Shown one piece after another: positions 44,940-53,685 of a DNA stretch of 64,000 nucleotides. This DNA comes from Methylobacter sp. (lineage in GTDB: Bacteria; Pseudomonadota; Gammaproteobacteria; Methylococcales; Methylomonadaceae), in NCBI GenBank assembly GCA_024636505.1, contig JAGXGY010000014.1:1-64000 (forward strand), in the 5' to 3' direction. Made by a program: the position numbers and the translations under genes. Numbering within the stretch: the first letter of the stretch is position 1; each line of letters begins with the position of its first letter. The notes beneath the pieces were generated by a model. It worked only from the letters and a program-made list of their open reading frames with translations, did not search any database and was not told the DNA's origin.

Positions 44940-45365
44940 TCAAAAAGGCTTAACAACTGCCAGTATTATAATACCGACCAGGAATAAAACCGGCAACTCA
45001 TTCATCCAGCGGTAAAAAACATGGCTGCGCCGGTTGCGGTCATGTTTGAAATCCAGCAGCCACAGATAGCAGAAATAGTGATAAACCAGCGTTAATATCA
45101 GCAGCAGCAGTTTTGCATGCAGCCAGCCGACATGGGCATAAACGGCCCAATCGTAAGCCATCAGCATCCAGAAGCCGAATATCAACGTTGCGACCATGCC
45201 CGGCGTCATAATGCCGAAGAACAGTTTGCGCTCCATCACTTTAAAGCGCTCATTGCTGATGTCGTCATCGCTCATTGCGTGATAAACATAAAGGCGCGGC
45301 AGGTAAAACAGGCCTGCAAACCAGGTAACCATAAATATAAGGTGCAACGCTTTTAACCAGAGCAT
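44940..45365 (-). CDS. hemJ: Protoporphyrinogen oxidase HemJ
   Basis: 141 residues with four membrane helices. The conserved histidine of helix 1 is in WLKALHLIFMVTWFAGLFYLPRLYVYH and the second conserved histidine is in HVGWLHAKLLLL; the C-terminal RWMNELPVLFLVGIIILAVVKPF is diagnostic. HemJ oxidises protoporphyrinogen IX in bacteria lacking HemG/HemY. Starts three bases after the TlpA-like stop. Confidence 0.9.
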   Translation of the reverse strand: MLWLKALHLIFMVTWFAGLFYLPRLYVYHAMSDDDISNERFKVMERKLFFGIMTPGMVATLIFGFWMLMAYDWAVYAHVGWLHAKLLLLILTLVYHYFCYLWLLDFKHDRNRRSHVFYRWMNELPVLFLVGIIILAVVKPF

Positions 45366-45368
45366 GGT

Positions 45369-45869
45369 TCAGCCTTTTAGTAGTGATTCGATACTTTCTT
45401 TCATTTTTGCCGGATTAAAAAGACCGGTTTGTTTTTTAACAATCGAACCGTCCGGGCCGATCAAAAAAGTGCTGGGGGTAAACATAATGCCGCCAAAAGC
45501 CTGGGCGTGTTCGGATGTTAAATCCAGGGCCACAGGGTAGGGCAGTTGCTTGGCCTGAGTCATATCGACGACATGATTCGGCGGGTCATAGTACATTGCA
45601 ACGGCGATCATCTCCAGACCCGAGGCATGATACCGGCTATACAGATCGATTAAGTCGGGAATTTCTTCGATGCAGGAGGGACAGTCAGTCGCCCAGAATG
45701 TGACGATAACCGGCTTGCCGCGTAAATCTTTCAGGGCGATTTTTTTACCGGTCAGCTCGGTAAATGTAACGTCAGGCGCTGATGTGATGGCCTTGCTGCA
45801 GCCCGCACTAAATGCCGTTGAAATCAGTGCCAGTAGTAGCAGGAGTGGAAGTCTGTGTCTGGTAATCAT
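45369..45869 (-). CDS. TlpA-family thioredoxin-like lipoprotein
   Basis: 166 residues from ATG 45869 (MITRHRLPLLLLLALISTAFSAGCSKA); the longer upstream extension lacks a signal-like start. Lipobox FSAGC, so the protein is anchored outside the cytoplasm. Thioredoxin fold with the redox motif ATDCPSCIEE (CPSC) and the cis-proline region MFTPSTFLIGPDGSI. It reduces or isomerises thiols in the periplasm, as in cytochrome c maturation or sulfur handling. First gene of a tlpA-hemJ-yeeE-yeeE run. Confidence 0.88.
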   Translation of the reverse strand: MITRHRLPLLLLLALISTAFSAGCSKAITSAPDVTFTELTGKKIALKDLRGKPVIVTFWATDCPSCIEEIPDLIDLYSRYHASGLEMIAVAMYYDPPNHVVDMTQAKQLPYPVALDLTSEHAQAFGGIMFTPSTFLIGPDGSIVKKQTGLFNPAKMKESIESLLKG

Positions 45870-46202
45870 CAAATTATAAGTACCGTAGTGATAATAAAGC
45901 GAGAAATAGAAAGCTGTGGTGATTGTACAGGCTGTTAAATCGTTCAGGAAATTCATCCGCCCTAATCCGCAGTCAGGAATCATGTTGACGAAGCCAGTAG
46001 CAGATCAAATCAAATCGGAAAGATAGTCGCCCAGATAAACGGCGATGAAAAGCTGCGCCCGATAAGCGGGGTAGAGCAACGCAAAGTGCCGTTGCCGAGG
46101 GCTGACAATGCGAGCGACCCGCCGGATCGCTGCTACTCTTTAACTTGTGTAGATAGCGATGCCTTTAGACCGAAAAGAGCCCCCTGCAACAAGCGAAGTC
46201 GG

Positions 46203-46279
46203 CACGGATTGGGGAGGGAACGCAGACTCTTTCCCAATCGTTGACTTCATCCCAACGGGATGTTTCTTTAGTGCTCTTC
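46203..46279. repeat. 77-bp dispersed repeat, copy 2
   Basis: Matches 36214-36290 almost base for base in its core. The hairpin CATCCC-AAC-GGGATG is at 46248-46262, five bases beyond the PepSY stop codon (46268-46270), so it could act as that gene's 3' end structure. The remaining gap 45870-46202 shows no gene. Confidence 0.7.
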
Positions 46280-46756
46280 CTCGACTTTTACAATTTTTCC
46301 GGTCGCCGCATCGATCTCAACTTCCATTTTGCGTCCGTCGTCCAGCTTAATATCGAACTCATAAGTCGGGGTGCCATCCGATTCGATTTCATACTCAACC
46401 TCGGTAATGGTGCCGGGATGGGCTGCCAAGGCGATTTTACGCGCCTTGGCTTCGTCGATTTTTTTCAGCGCGGCAAAAGCAGGATGATCGGCACTGGGCA
46501 GCTCCTGTTCTTTTTTGACTATTTTGCCGGTGGCTTTGTCGCATTTAAACTCCCACTGACTGCCGTCGGCGGCTTTAATGTCGATTTCATAAACAGCCAG
46601 CCCTTTTTTCTGTTCCAATTCGATTTTGACGGTTTCGCCTTTGACAATCTCGCCGACAGCCTTGCGGCAGGCATCGATAGCGGCATCATCGGCCATTGCC
46701 GCCGCGCTGATCAGCATGACCAGACTGCTTAAATAAAACTGATATTTGATCTTCAT
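46268..46756 (-). CDS. Periplasmic protein with two PepSY domains
   Basis: 162 residues from ATG 46756 (MKIKYQFYLSSLVMLISAAAMA, a Sec signal); an upstream extension in the frame is not protein-like and would overlap the SoxYZ gene. Two PepSY repeats are visible, each ending DGSQWEFKCDKATGKIVKKE and DGRKMEVEIDAATGKIVKVE. PepSY domains often sit in periplasmic modulators or redox-related proteins. Last gene of the SoxYZ-MBL set; its role there is not known. Confidence 0.85.
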   Translation of the reverse strand: MKIKYQFYLSSLVMLISAAAMADDAAIDACRKAVGEIVKGETVKIELEQKKGLAVYEIDIKAADGSQWEFKCDKATGKIVKKEQELPSADHPAFAALKKIDEAKARKIALAAHPGTITEVEYEIESDGTPTYEFDIKLDDGRKMEVEIDAATGKIVKVEEEH

Positions 46757-46829
46757 GATTGTCTCCTCGTTGAAAAATTGACACCTTCCCCCGGCAACAG
46801 CAAGGCAAAAGGCCACGCTAAAAAATACA

Positions 46830-47663
46830 TTATGGCTGAATTTTAAAGGTCTCGGTATAGGTATTGCCACCAGTACAAACGCTTCTGTCGGTTGGCGTTT
46901 CGCAGGAAGTATCGATCACTTCGGCCTTTAACTCGCCCGCCTTTTCCGGCACGAAATAGAATCTGAAATTAGGATCGGAGCTAATGGCAATGTCGGTTTT
47001 GGCGGTCAAAATGGGTTTGCCGTTAAATGACACGTTGATCTGTTTAACAAAATGCGACTTTTTGACAAAACGCGTCACTTGATCCATTTGCATTCCGGTC
47101 ACATTAGGATGACTGATCATTAATTGCACCGAATTGGGCTCGCCGACTTTGACATCGCCCTCCATTCTGAATTTGATTTTTCCCAGGCGCGTCATGGCTT
47201 CATCCAGATTGGCGCCGACTGGCGCGGAACAGCCGCCGCTGGCTTTGACGAATTTTTTGGTCATGGTCGATGTGCCGTCATTCATTTGCGCAATCGCACG
47301 GATATAGCTGTTGGTATTGACGCGGATGCGCATGGCAATATCGGCTTTGCCGCTTTTCGGGGTGAACTCAAACTCGCCGACATAGGGATAAGGGTTATTG
47401 TCGACCAACACCATGATCTTTTTGATGTAGCGATCCGGGCTTTGTTTGATTTTGCTGCTGACTTTAATCGGCACTAAAGACGGGTCTTCGGCTCGCATCG
47501 GCGCTTCCAGTTCAATGACATTATCCGATTCCTCAAGCGTTTGCTGGGCAAAAAATTCGGGTTTCAACACTTTATTCCACCGGGCTTCGTCTCCGGCGGC
47601 GATGGCGGCAATCGGCAATAGTGCGGTGATGAAAATGGCCGGTAATAGTTTTGAGTATTTCAT
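46830..47663 (-). CDS. Quinoprotein-associated SoxYZ-like fusion carrier
   Basis: 277 residues from ATG 47663 (MKYSKLLPAIFITALLPIAAIA signal). The SoxY-like half (about 25-140) ends in SGGCSAPVG, where the cysteine corresponds to the SoxY swinging-arm cysteine, here internal; the SoxZ-like half (about 150-277) contains MISHPNVTGMQMDQ and HFVKQINVSFNGKPIL. Such fused carriers occur with PQQ-dependent dehydrogenases as the proposed 'quinoprotein relay'. The zinc hydrolase gene is next on the same strand, 49 bases away. Confidence 0.88.
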   Translation of the reverse strand: MKYSKLLPAIFITALLPIAAIAAGDEARWNKVLKPEFFAQQTLEESDNVIELEAPMRAEDPSLVPIKVSSKIKQSPDRYIKKIMVLVDNNPYPYVGEFEFTPKSGKADIAMRIRVNTNSYIRAIAQMNDGTSTMTKKFVKASGGCSAPVGANLDEAMTRLGKIKFRMEGDVKVGEPNSVQLMISHPNVTGMQMDQVTRFVKKSHFVKQINVSFNGKPILTAKTDIAISSDPNFRFYFVPEKAGELKAEVIDTSCETPTDRSVCTGGNTYTETFKIQP

Positions 47664-47712
47664 AATCGTTTCCTCTGTTGTTTTAGCGTTGTCGGCTATT
47701 GAAAAAAGCCGG

Positions 47713-48627
47713 TTAATCTTCCCATTCGAGTTCGGCAAAAGCCGTGGTGACGTTTTTGCGGTGATAGTCATCGAACAAGACCCAGTTATTTTTCTCGGAA
47801 TAGCCCACGGTTTTTACCGCATCTTCCAAATGCCGGCCTTTTTTAATGGCGGCGCGAATTTCGGTAAGTAACAAGGTTAAATAATGCTTTTGCGCCTGCA
47901 TACTCTGCGGCCAGTCGGTCACCAATTCGCCGTGCCCCGGAATCACATAACGGAACGACTGCTGTTCCAGTTTGTCGATTTCCGCAAGCCAGCCTTTTAA
48001 ACTGCCGTCCAGCGTGGGCAGATGCTCGGTAAACAATAAATCGCCCAGCCAGAGGGTGTTGGTCTTTTCGTCATAAACGCTCAAATCGTTGTCGGTATGC
48101 GCGGTAGCATGGGCTTTTAGGGTTAAACTGCGTCCGCCTAAATCCAGTTTCAAACTGTCTTTAACCTCGATGTCGGGGGGAATTAAATCGGCGGCAGTCA
48201 ATGTGACGCCCAACTGACCGGCGGCTTTGTCCCTATAATACGGGCCGCGCGCCGCCATGGCTGCGGCCAATTTATAATGGCCGACAAATTTAACCTCGGC
48301 CGCTTTGAAAGCGCTATTGCCGTAGATATGATCGGGGTGGACATGGGTGTTGATTACATAACAAATCGGCGTTGGTGTGCTATCGCTAACGGCTTGTTTT
48401 AACGCCAAACCCTGCTCGGGATTGCCGCCGCTATCGATGACCGCCACGCATTTTTGTCCGACGATAAAACCCAGATTGGCGATTTCGCCGTGGTTTTTGC
48501 TGTCCGGAAACTGATGTTTGCCAACATGCAAGTACACGCCGTCGGCTACTTCTTTAACCGGCAAAGCGGTAGCGGCCAGTGCTTGTACCGATGCCATGAA
48601 TAAAACAGGCAGTAATAAAACTTTCAT
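47713..48627 (-). CDS. Metallo-beta-lactamase-fold zinc hydrolase of the quinoprotein relay
   Basis: 304 residues from ATG 48627 (MKVLLLPVLFMASVQALA signal); the frame upstream runs into a palindromic repeat and is not coding. Zinc motif THVHPDH at about residue 105, further ligands in LWLGDLLFTEH and IPGHGE. Related to SoxH and to the hydrolases found with SoxYZ-like carriers near PQQ dehydrogenases. It may cleave a thioester or persulfide on the carrier; this is a proposal from context. Confidence 0.87.
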   Translation of the reverse strand: MKVLLLPVLFMASVQALAATALPVKEVADGVYLHVGKHQFPDSKNHGEIANLGFIVGQKCVAVIDSGGNPEQGLALKQAVSDSTPTPICYVINTHVHPDHIYGNSAFKAAEVKFVGHYKLAAAMAARGPYYRDKAAGQLGVTLTAADLIPPDIEVKDSLKLDLGGRSLTLKAHATAHTDNDLSVYDEKTNTLWLGDLLFTEHLPTLDGSLKGWLAEIDKLEQQSFRYVIPGHGELVTDWPQSMQAQKHYLTLLLTEIRAAIKKGRHLEDAVKTVGYSEKNNWVLFDDYHRKNVTTAFAELEWED

Positions 48628-48652
48628 TAACTCTCCTTTTCTCTTGATTTCT

Positions 48653-48686
48653 AGTCGCGACGTAGGCGTCGCTCCCACGTGGGAGC
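48653..48686. repeat. Palindromic repeat, half copy
   Basis: AGTCGCGACGTAGGCGTCGC then TCCCACGTGGGAGC. The same sequence forms the left arm and centre of the 58-bp perfect palindrome at 52830-52887. A dispersed intergenic repeat lying between the zinc hydrolase and the glucokinase-like gene. Confidence 0.85.
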
Positions 48687-48692
48687 AAGCAC

Positions 48693-49436
48693 TCAGGTTA
48701 TTTTTGATTGTGCATACAATGCTGCACCGACAATACCTGCCTGGTTTAAAAAGGCAGCCGGTTTTACCGGCGCTTTGAGCGTGAGCTGCTTTTTAAATTT
48801 GCCCATTTTTTTACTGGCGCCGCCGCCAAGAATGATCAGATCAGGCCAAAATAGCTTTTCCATCAGGGTTAAGTACGTGTTAAAACGCTTGCCCCAGGTC
48901 TTCCAACCCAGATCTTCAATTTTCCGCACCGCATCCGATGCATAATGTTCAGCTTTCACGCCAATGTCCAAATACAAATGCCCTAATTCCGTATTGGGCA
49001 GTAACTTCCTGTTGGTAAAAAGCGCAGTCCCCAGTCCAGTACCAATGGTCACCAACAGCACAACGCCGGTTTGGTCTTTGCCCTCGCCAAAATACATTTC
49101 CGCCATACCGGCAGCATCGGCATCATTGACGCTGTAACAGGGACAATTGGTAGCCTCTGAAAATAGCTTGTCAATATCGGTGCCGATAAAGGCTTTCGAT
49201 ACATTGGCGGCGGTGCGCGCCACGCCGTGTTGAATAGCGGCCGGAAAACCGCAGCCGATAAGCCCGTTCCAGTGAAAATGGACGACCAGCTGGGCAATGA
49301 CGGCGGCGACGGCTTCAGGCGTCGCCGGTTGCGGCGTCTCAATCCGATGGCGTTCAGTCAGAAGTTCGCCCGTTACCGTATCAACAATGGCTCCTTTAAT
49401 GCCTGTACCGCCTATATCTATACCGAGAATTTGCAT
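48693..49436 (-). CDS. ppgK: ROK-family kinase resembling polyphosphate glucokinase
   Basis: 247 residues from ATG 49436 ([19 protein letters not shown]); the frame extends upstream without a good start. ATP/polyphosphate loop [11 protein letters not shown], catalytic region [16 protein letters not shown] with the catalytic aspartate, and [12 protein letters not shown]. The motif TELGHLYLD replaces the zinc-binding ROK box, as in polyphosphate glucokinases. Predicted to phosphorylate glucose with polyphosphate and/or ATP. Whether it uses polyphosphate cannot be decided from sequence alone. Confidence 0.8.
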   Translation of the reverse strand: MQILGIDIGGTGIKGAIVDTVTGELLTERHRIETPQPATPEAVAAVIAQLVVHFHWNGLIGCGFPAAIQHGVARTAANVSKAFIGTDIDKLFSEATNCPCYSVNDADAAGMAEMYFGEGKDQTGVVLLVTIGTGLGTALFTNRKLLPNTELGHLYLDIGVKAEHYASDAVRKIEDLGWKTWGKRFNTYLTLMEKLFWPDLIILGGGASKKMGKFKKQLTLKAPVKPAAFLNQAGIVGAALYAQSKIT

Positions 49437-49600
49437 ACACCATCCTGAAAAATTAATTATATCCGCTGTGCATTGTAGGCGAAGTCCATGCAAATATCAC
49501 ATGCAGTAGGAAGAATATACACGGCTGTTATCCGAATATTCGGCTATCTGCAAATCATGGTCAATTGGGGATATAATCCGCCCATAGCGATTAAAATCAC

Positions 49601-49626
49601 CTTACCGGGAAAGTGGCTCCGGTAAG
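49601..49626. promoter_or_regulatory. 8-bp hairpin upstream of the GGDEF gene
   Basis: CTTACCGG (49601-49608) and CCGGTAAG (49619-49626) form a perfect stem with a ten-base loop 109 bases before the sensor gene. It could be a 5' leader element or an operator. The rest of 49437-49734 shows no gene. Confidence 0.35.
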
Positions 49627-49734
49627 AGGCGATAATGCAGGCATGGGTTTACGCGGCATGACCGGCGGATTTTTGTGATGATTAGATGCATTGGTTTGCA
49701 GGTTGCTAAACAGTTCCTCAATCGGATGGCGTGA

Positions 49735-52700
49735 ATGATTGCCAACAAGAAGCAAAAAACAGATACGATGGCCTCTTCGGATAAAGCAATAAAAACGTTT
49801 TTTCGTTCCGACAGGCTAATGCTGGCCCTGGCCTTGCTGGGTATCGGCGCGATGATAGCCGCCAATCTTTACATTGAATATGGCCGCACCGAGGCGCGCG
49901 AGTCGAACCGGCTCGCAACTCAAGCCAAGGTCATAGCCGAAAATATGGCGCTTCAGTTGAACAGTATCAATTTGGCGCTGCTGGATATTCGCGATGAATT
50001 CTCACATCAATATCAAACATCCGAATTGGAGAAGGCCAAACTCATTATAGGGACTATTACCAACGCCATGCCCGGCGTTAGAACCGTCAGCATTTTTAAT
50101 ACCGAAGGCACGGTCATCAGCTCCAACCGTCCGGAATTGGTCGGCAAAAATTTAAGCTATCGGGATTATTTTAAGACCGTCCAACAGCATCCTGATGCCG
50201 ATACCCTTTATGTATCCGCCCCCTTTCATACCCTATTGGGTGTGTTCGGCACCAACATTAGTCGGATGATACCAGGGCCGCACGGCGAGTTTGACGGGAT
50301 TGTCAGCGCTACACTCGAACCGGGCTATTTCAAGATCTTGATGAACTCCGTATTGTATTCGCCGGATATGTGGGACGCCATTACCCATGGTGATGGCTTA
50401 CTGTTCCTGATGGCGCCCGAACGAGAAAAACTTGAGGGCAGGAATTTGGCGCAGCCCGGGTCTTTTTTTACGAGGCATCGTGATAGCGGGCAGATGGCAA
50501 CAACAATGTCTGGCATTGCTTACTCTACCGGCGAGTTACGGATAATGGCACAGCACACGGTTTATCCGCCCCAGTTAAAAATGGACAAGCCGCTCATTAT
50601 CGCTGTCAGCCGTGATCTTGATGCTGTCTTTAAGTTTTGGTGGCGTGATGTTTTGGTCCAGCTCGGTTTATATGGGCTGATTATTGCTTTTTCCATTGCC
50701 GGACTTGTTCTTTACCATCGTTGGCAGCGTAAATTCAAACAACTGGAGGCAGAGGCTTTCACCCGTGTTGAACGGTTCAGGATAGCGCTGGATCATATCC
50801 CTTCGTATATCTACATGAAGGACAAGCAGGGCCGTTATATTTACGCCAACCGGGCAACGCTGGAGTTGTTCGGCTGTACGCAGGGAACACTGCAAGGCAA
50901 GGAAGATTCGGGCTTCTTTCCGCCTGATACGGTAGCCCACATACAGTCTATTGATACCCGGGTGTTGCAGCACGGAGAAGATACCTCAGAGGAGGTTTCA
51001 GTGCTGGGGGAAGACGGTATTAGACGTGTCTATTTGGAAATCAAGACGCCGACGTTCGACGATGCTGAAAATACCCGTATTTCAGGGGTATGCGGTATTT
51101 CGACCGACATCACCGAACTTAAGCAGCGGGAACGCGCGCTACAGGAATCGCAACAGCGCTTTCAAGCGACTTTTGATTTTGCTGCCATCGGCATGGCGCT
51201 GGTCGATTTGGACGGCTATTTTATCCAGGTGAATGCTGCGTTATGCAACATCGTAGGCTACCCGGAAGCGGAGTTGTTGCAAAAAACCTTTCAATCCATT
51301 ACCTACCCGGATGATTTGGATGCCGACCTGAGATTTATGAAAGAATTGGCAATCGGCAGCCGCGACGGCTACCAGTTGGAGAAACGCTATTTTCACAAGG
51401 AGGGCCATATCATCTGGATATTGTTGAGCGGCTCGGCTGTACGCGATGCAACGGGCAGAGCACTCTATTTCATTGCGCAGATTCAAGACATCACCCATTT
51501 CAAACAAGACCAAGCCATGCTGCTGGAGAACGAGCAGCGTTTACAATTTGTGTTGCGTGGCAGTCAGGTCGGTTTTTGGGATTGGAACATCAAAACCAAT
51601 GAGGTCATGAGGGATCAGCGTTGGGCACAAATGCTGGGCTATCAGTTCAATGATATTGACTTCAGCGTCAAGCAATGGCTTGATTTTGTTCACCCCGATG
51701 ACAGGAACAGGGCTTGGCAGTCGATTCAAGACCATCTTGAAGGACGGACGCCCATGCATGAGGCCGAATATCGGATGCGCACCAGGGACGGCAACTATAA
51801 ATGGATACTTGATCGGGCTCAGGTTGTGGCATGGGATGCTGAGCACAAACCCAGTCGGATGTGCGGCACCCATACCGACATTACCGGGCGTAAAGAAAAT
51901 GAAGCGGCATTGATAGAGTCTGAAACACGGATGCGCACCCTTTTCGAAAGCACCTGCGATGCCGTCATGATGCTTGATGAAAATGGATTTTTCGATTGCA
52001 ACCAAGCCACGTTGCTTATGTTCGGTTGCGCCTCTAAGGAAATACTTATCAGCAAACGCCCTGCTGATTTATCGCCACTGAAACAGGCTTGCGGCACCGA
52101 TTCCAAGGTTTTAGAAAATCAATATATCGGGCAAGCCATGCAGGAAGGTAGCGCCCGTTTCGACTGGCTGCATCAGCGCTTTGATAACGGACAGGTATTC
52201 GATGCCGAGGTTTTGCTCAATACCATCACCTTTGGCGGCAAAAACCTTTTGCAGGCCGTTGTTCGCGATATTACCGAGCGTAAACGACTGTTGCTGGAGT
52301 TGGAACGTCAAGCTCATACCGATTTTTTGACCGGTGTCAGTGGTCGGGGCTATTTTATGCAGCAGGCAGAGCAAGAACTTGCGCGTACCATTCGTTACAA
52401 CTGCGATTTATCTCTTTTCATGCTGGACATCGATCACTTTAAGCATATTAATGATACTTACGGACACAAAGGCGGCGATCTGGTGTTGAAAAAACTGGCC
52501 ATGATATGCCAACAGGTGCTTCGGGAAGTGGATATTGTCGGCCGTATCGGCGGGGAAGAATTTGCCGTACTGTTGCCGGAAACCGATAAAGACCAAGCTT
52601 TTGAAGTGGCCGAGCGCTTAAGGGATGCTATCGCCACTACTGAAGTTGCCATTGAAAACGGGTTGCCCGTACGTTTTACTGCTTCGATTGGAGTTACCTC

Positions 52701-52803
52701 TTTAATAAGCAAAGACGAGAACTTGGATGTTCTGTTGAATATTGCCGACAAGGCGCTTTATCAAGCCAAAAACGGGGGACGCAATAAGGTTGTTGCTGGG
52801 TAA
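49735..52803 (+). CDS. Membrane sensor diguanylate cyclase with four PAS domains
   Basis: 1022 residues. First membrane segment about 28-46, an extracytoplasmic PDC/Cache-like sensor about 50-300 (TEGTVISSNRPELVGKNLSYRDYFK), second segment about 308-330. Four PAS domains follow (about 345-465, 475-595, 605-725, 735-850), some with PAC-like ends (GICGISTDITELK, GTHTDITGRKE). The C-terminal GGDEF domain (about 860-1020) has GGEEF and an RxxD inhibitory site (REVD) five residues before it, so it should make c-di-GMP and be feedback inhibited. There is no EAL domain. Ligand unknown. Confidence 0.92.
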   Translation: MIANKKQKTDTMASSDKAIKTFFRSDRLMLALALLGIGAMIAANLYIEYGRTEARESNRLATQAKVIAENMALQLNSINLALLDIRDEFSHQYQTSELEKAKLIIGTITNAMPGVRTVSIFNTEGTVISSNRPELVGKNLSYRDYFKTVQQHPDADTLYVSAPFHTLLGVFGTNISRMIPGPHGEFDGIVSATLEPGYFKILMNSVLYSPDMWDAITHGDGLLFLMAPEREKLEGRNLAQPGSFFTRHRDSGQMATTMSGIAYSTGELRIMAQHTVYPPQLKMDKPLIIAVSRDLDAVFKFWWRDVLVQLGLYGLIIAFSIAGLVLYHRWQRKFKQLEAEAFTRVERFRIALDHIPSYIYMKDKQGRYIYANRATLELFGCTQGTLQGKEDSGFFPPDTVAHIQSIDTRVLQHGEDTSEEVSVLGEDGIRRVYLEIKTPTFDDAENTRISGVCGISTDITELKQRERALQESQQRFQATFDFAAIGMALVDLDGYFIQVNAALCNIVGYPEAELLQKTFQSITYPDDLDADLRFMKELAIGSRDGYQLEKRYFHKEGHIIWILLSGSAVRDATGRALYFIAQIQDITHFKQDQAMLLENEQRLQFVLRGSQVGFWDWNIKTNEVMRDQRWAQMLGYQFNDIDFSVKQWLDFVHPDDRNRAWQSIQDHLEGRTPMHEAEYRMRTRDGNYKWILDRAQVVAWDAEHKPSRMCGTHTDITGRKENEAALIESETRMRTLFESTCDAVMMLDENGFFDCNQATLLMFGCASKEILISKRPADLSPLKQACGTDSKVLENQYIGQAMQEGSARFDWLHQRFDNGQVFDAEVLLNTITFGGKNLLQAVVRDITERKRLLLELERQAHTDFLTGVSGRGYFMQQAEQELARTIRYNCDLSLFMLDIDHFKHINDTYGHKGGDLVLKKLAMICQQVLREVDIVGRIGGEEFAVLLPETDKDQAFEVAERLRDAIATTEVAIENGLPVRFTASIGVTSLISKDENLDVLLNIADKALYQAKNGGRNKVVAG

Positions 52804-52829
52804 GGTTATTTCCGAGAAAGAATGTCCCC

Positions 52830-52887
52830 TCCAGTCGCGACGTAGGCGTCGCTCCCACGTGGGAGCGACGCCTACGTCGCGACTGGA
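52830..52887. repeat. 58-bp perfect palindrome after the GGDEF gene
   Basis: The 29-base left arm (52830-52858, starting TCCAGTCGCGACGTAGGCG) is the exact reverse complement of the right arm (52859-52887), with no loop bases. The centre is TCCCACGTGGGA. The same family has a half copy at 48653-48686. It lies 27 bases after the GGDEF stop codon. Confidence 0.95.
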
Positions 52888-53240
52888 ACGTGTTCTCGGT
52901 CGGCCCACTCGAAATGGCCGCGAATACCGGTGGCGGCCTCGCTCTCTACGCCAAATAAATGACGGCTGAGCACATTGTACGTTCTCGGGCGCTGCTCATT
53001 GCCGCAGGTTGCCACAGCATCGGCAGTGATTTCCTGACTGCAGTCCGCACAGTTATTTATCCCCAACGAGTCTTTGGCCTGAAAGATGGTTCGCCCCTCT
53101 GCGCGTCTTCATGGGTTAAGTCGCCTTTCAGCATCAAGCGATGGCGGTCATTAAACTTAATCAGGCCTTTCAGTGTCCAATCGCCGCCTTTCTAATGATG
53201 TCCGCTACGGTTGCCATCGGCTTTCTGACGAATATAATCC
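52888..53240 (-). pseudogene. Decayed minus-strand coding remnant, unidentified
   Basis: Two minus-strand frames look protein-like and read in succession: about 53090-53205 contains GGDWTLKGLIKFNDRHRLML, and about 52880-53066 contains NCADCSQEITADAVATCG and RHLFGVESEAATGIRGH. A frame change near 53080 and a stop near 53190 break the reading. The CADC pair suggests a metal-binding segment. No family was recognised; the whole stretch up to 53685 has no intact gene. Confidence 0.35.
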
Positions 53241-53242
53241 GT

Positions 53243-53319
53243 ATATGGACTCCTCATTACACCGTTTAAAAATTGCCGGTGCATTTTAAACTGCGCCAGG
53301 ATGAGTGAGGAGTCCATAT
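53243..53319. repeat. 77-bp segment bounded by 14-bp perfect inverted repeats
   Basis: ATATGGACTCCTCA (53243-53256) and TGAGGAGTCCATAT (53306-53319) are exact inverted copies, 49 bases apart. This has the outline of a miniature inverted-repeat element or of a folded RNA. The stretch 53320-53685 that follows holds only a broken minus-strand frame and no visible gene. Confidence 0.6.
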
Positions 53320-53685
53320 CATCACCCTATGACGTTATTCGGATCTGTGTGCGACACCGCACCGACCCTTGGAATTTTTTCAGATAAGCTTTTTTCATAT
53401 TGTTGAGCCTTGGATTTTTGATGGCACGATTGACTTTGTCAGCCAAAGTTGTCGATCCAGCCGGTTTTTTCTAAGCGCTTTTCTGTAAAGCGGTTGTTTG
53501 ACCTGTCGCGATAACGGCGACAAAAGAACAAGTCAACGATATGGTTTGTCGTTAAATAATGGAAGAAATGCAAAAATTATTTCAGGTCATCGTAGGGTGA
53601 ATGGGTGTTGTCCATGCGGGTCAGGTTAGTCTCGGTAAACAGAGGCTGTTTTTTGTGATCAAAAAAATCATAAAGGGGTTTTATT

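Noticed and set aside
45869-45983. Longer start for the TlpA-like lipoprotein
   Set aside because: Using the upstream start would bury the signal peptide and lipobox behind 38 extra residues.
46159-46350. 63-codon plus-strand frame and its minus counterpart at 36166-36369
   Set aside because: Both are produced by the 77-bp repeat; the peptide similarity between them reflects DNA repeat identity rather than a gene.
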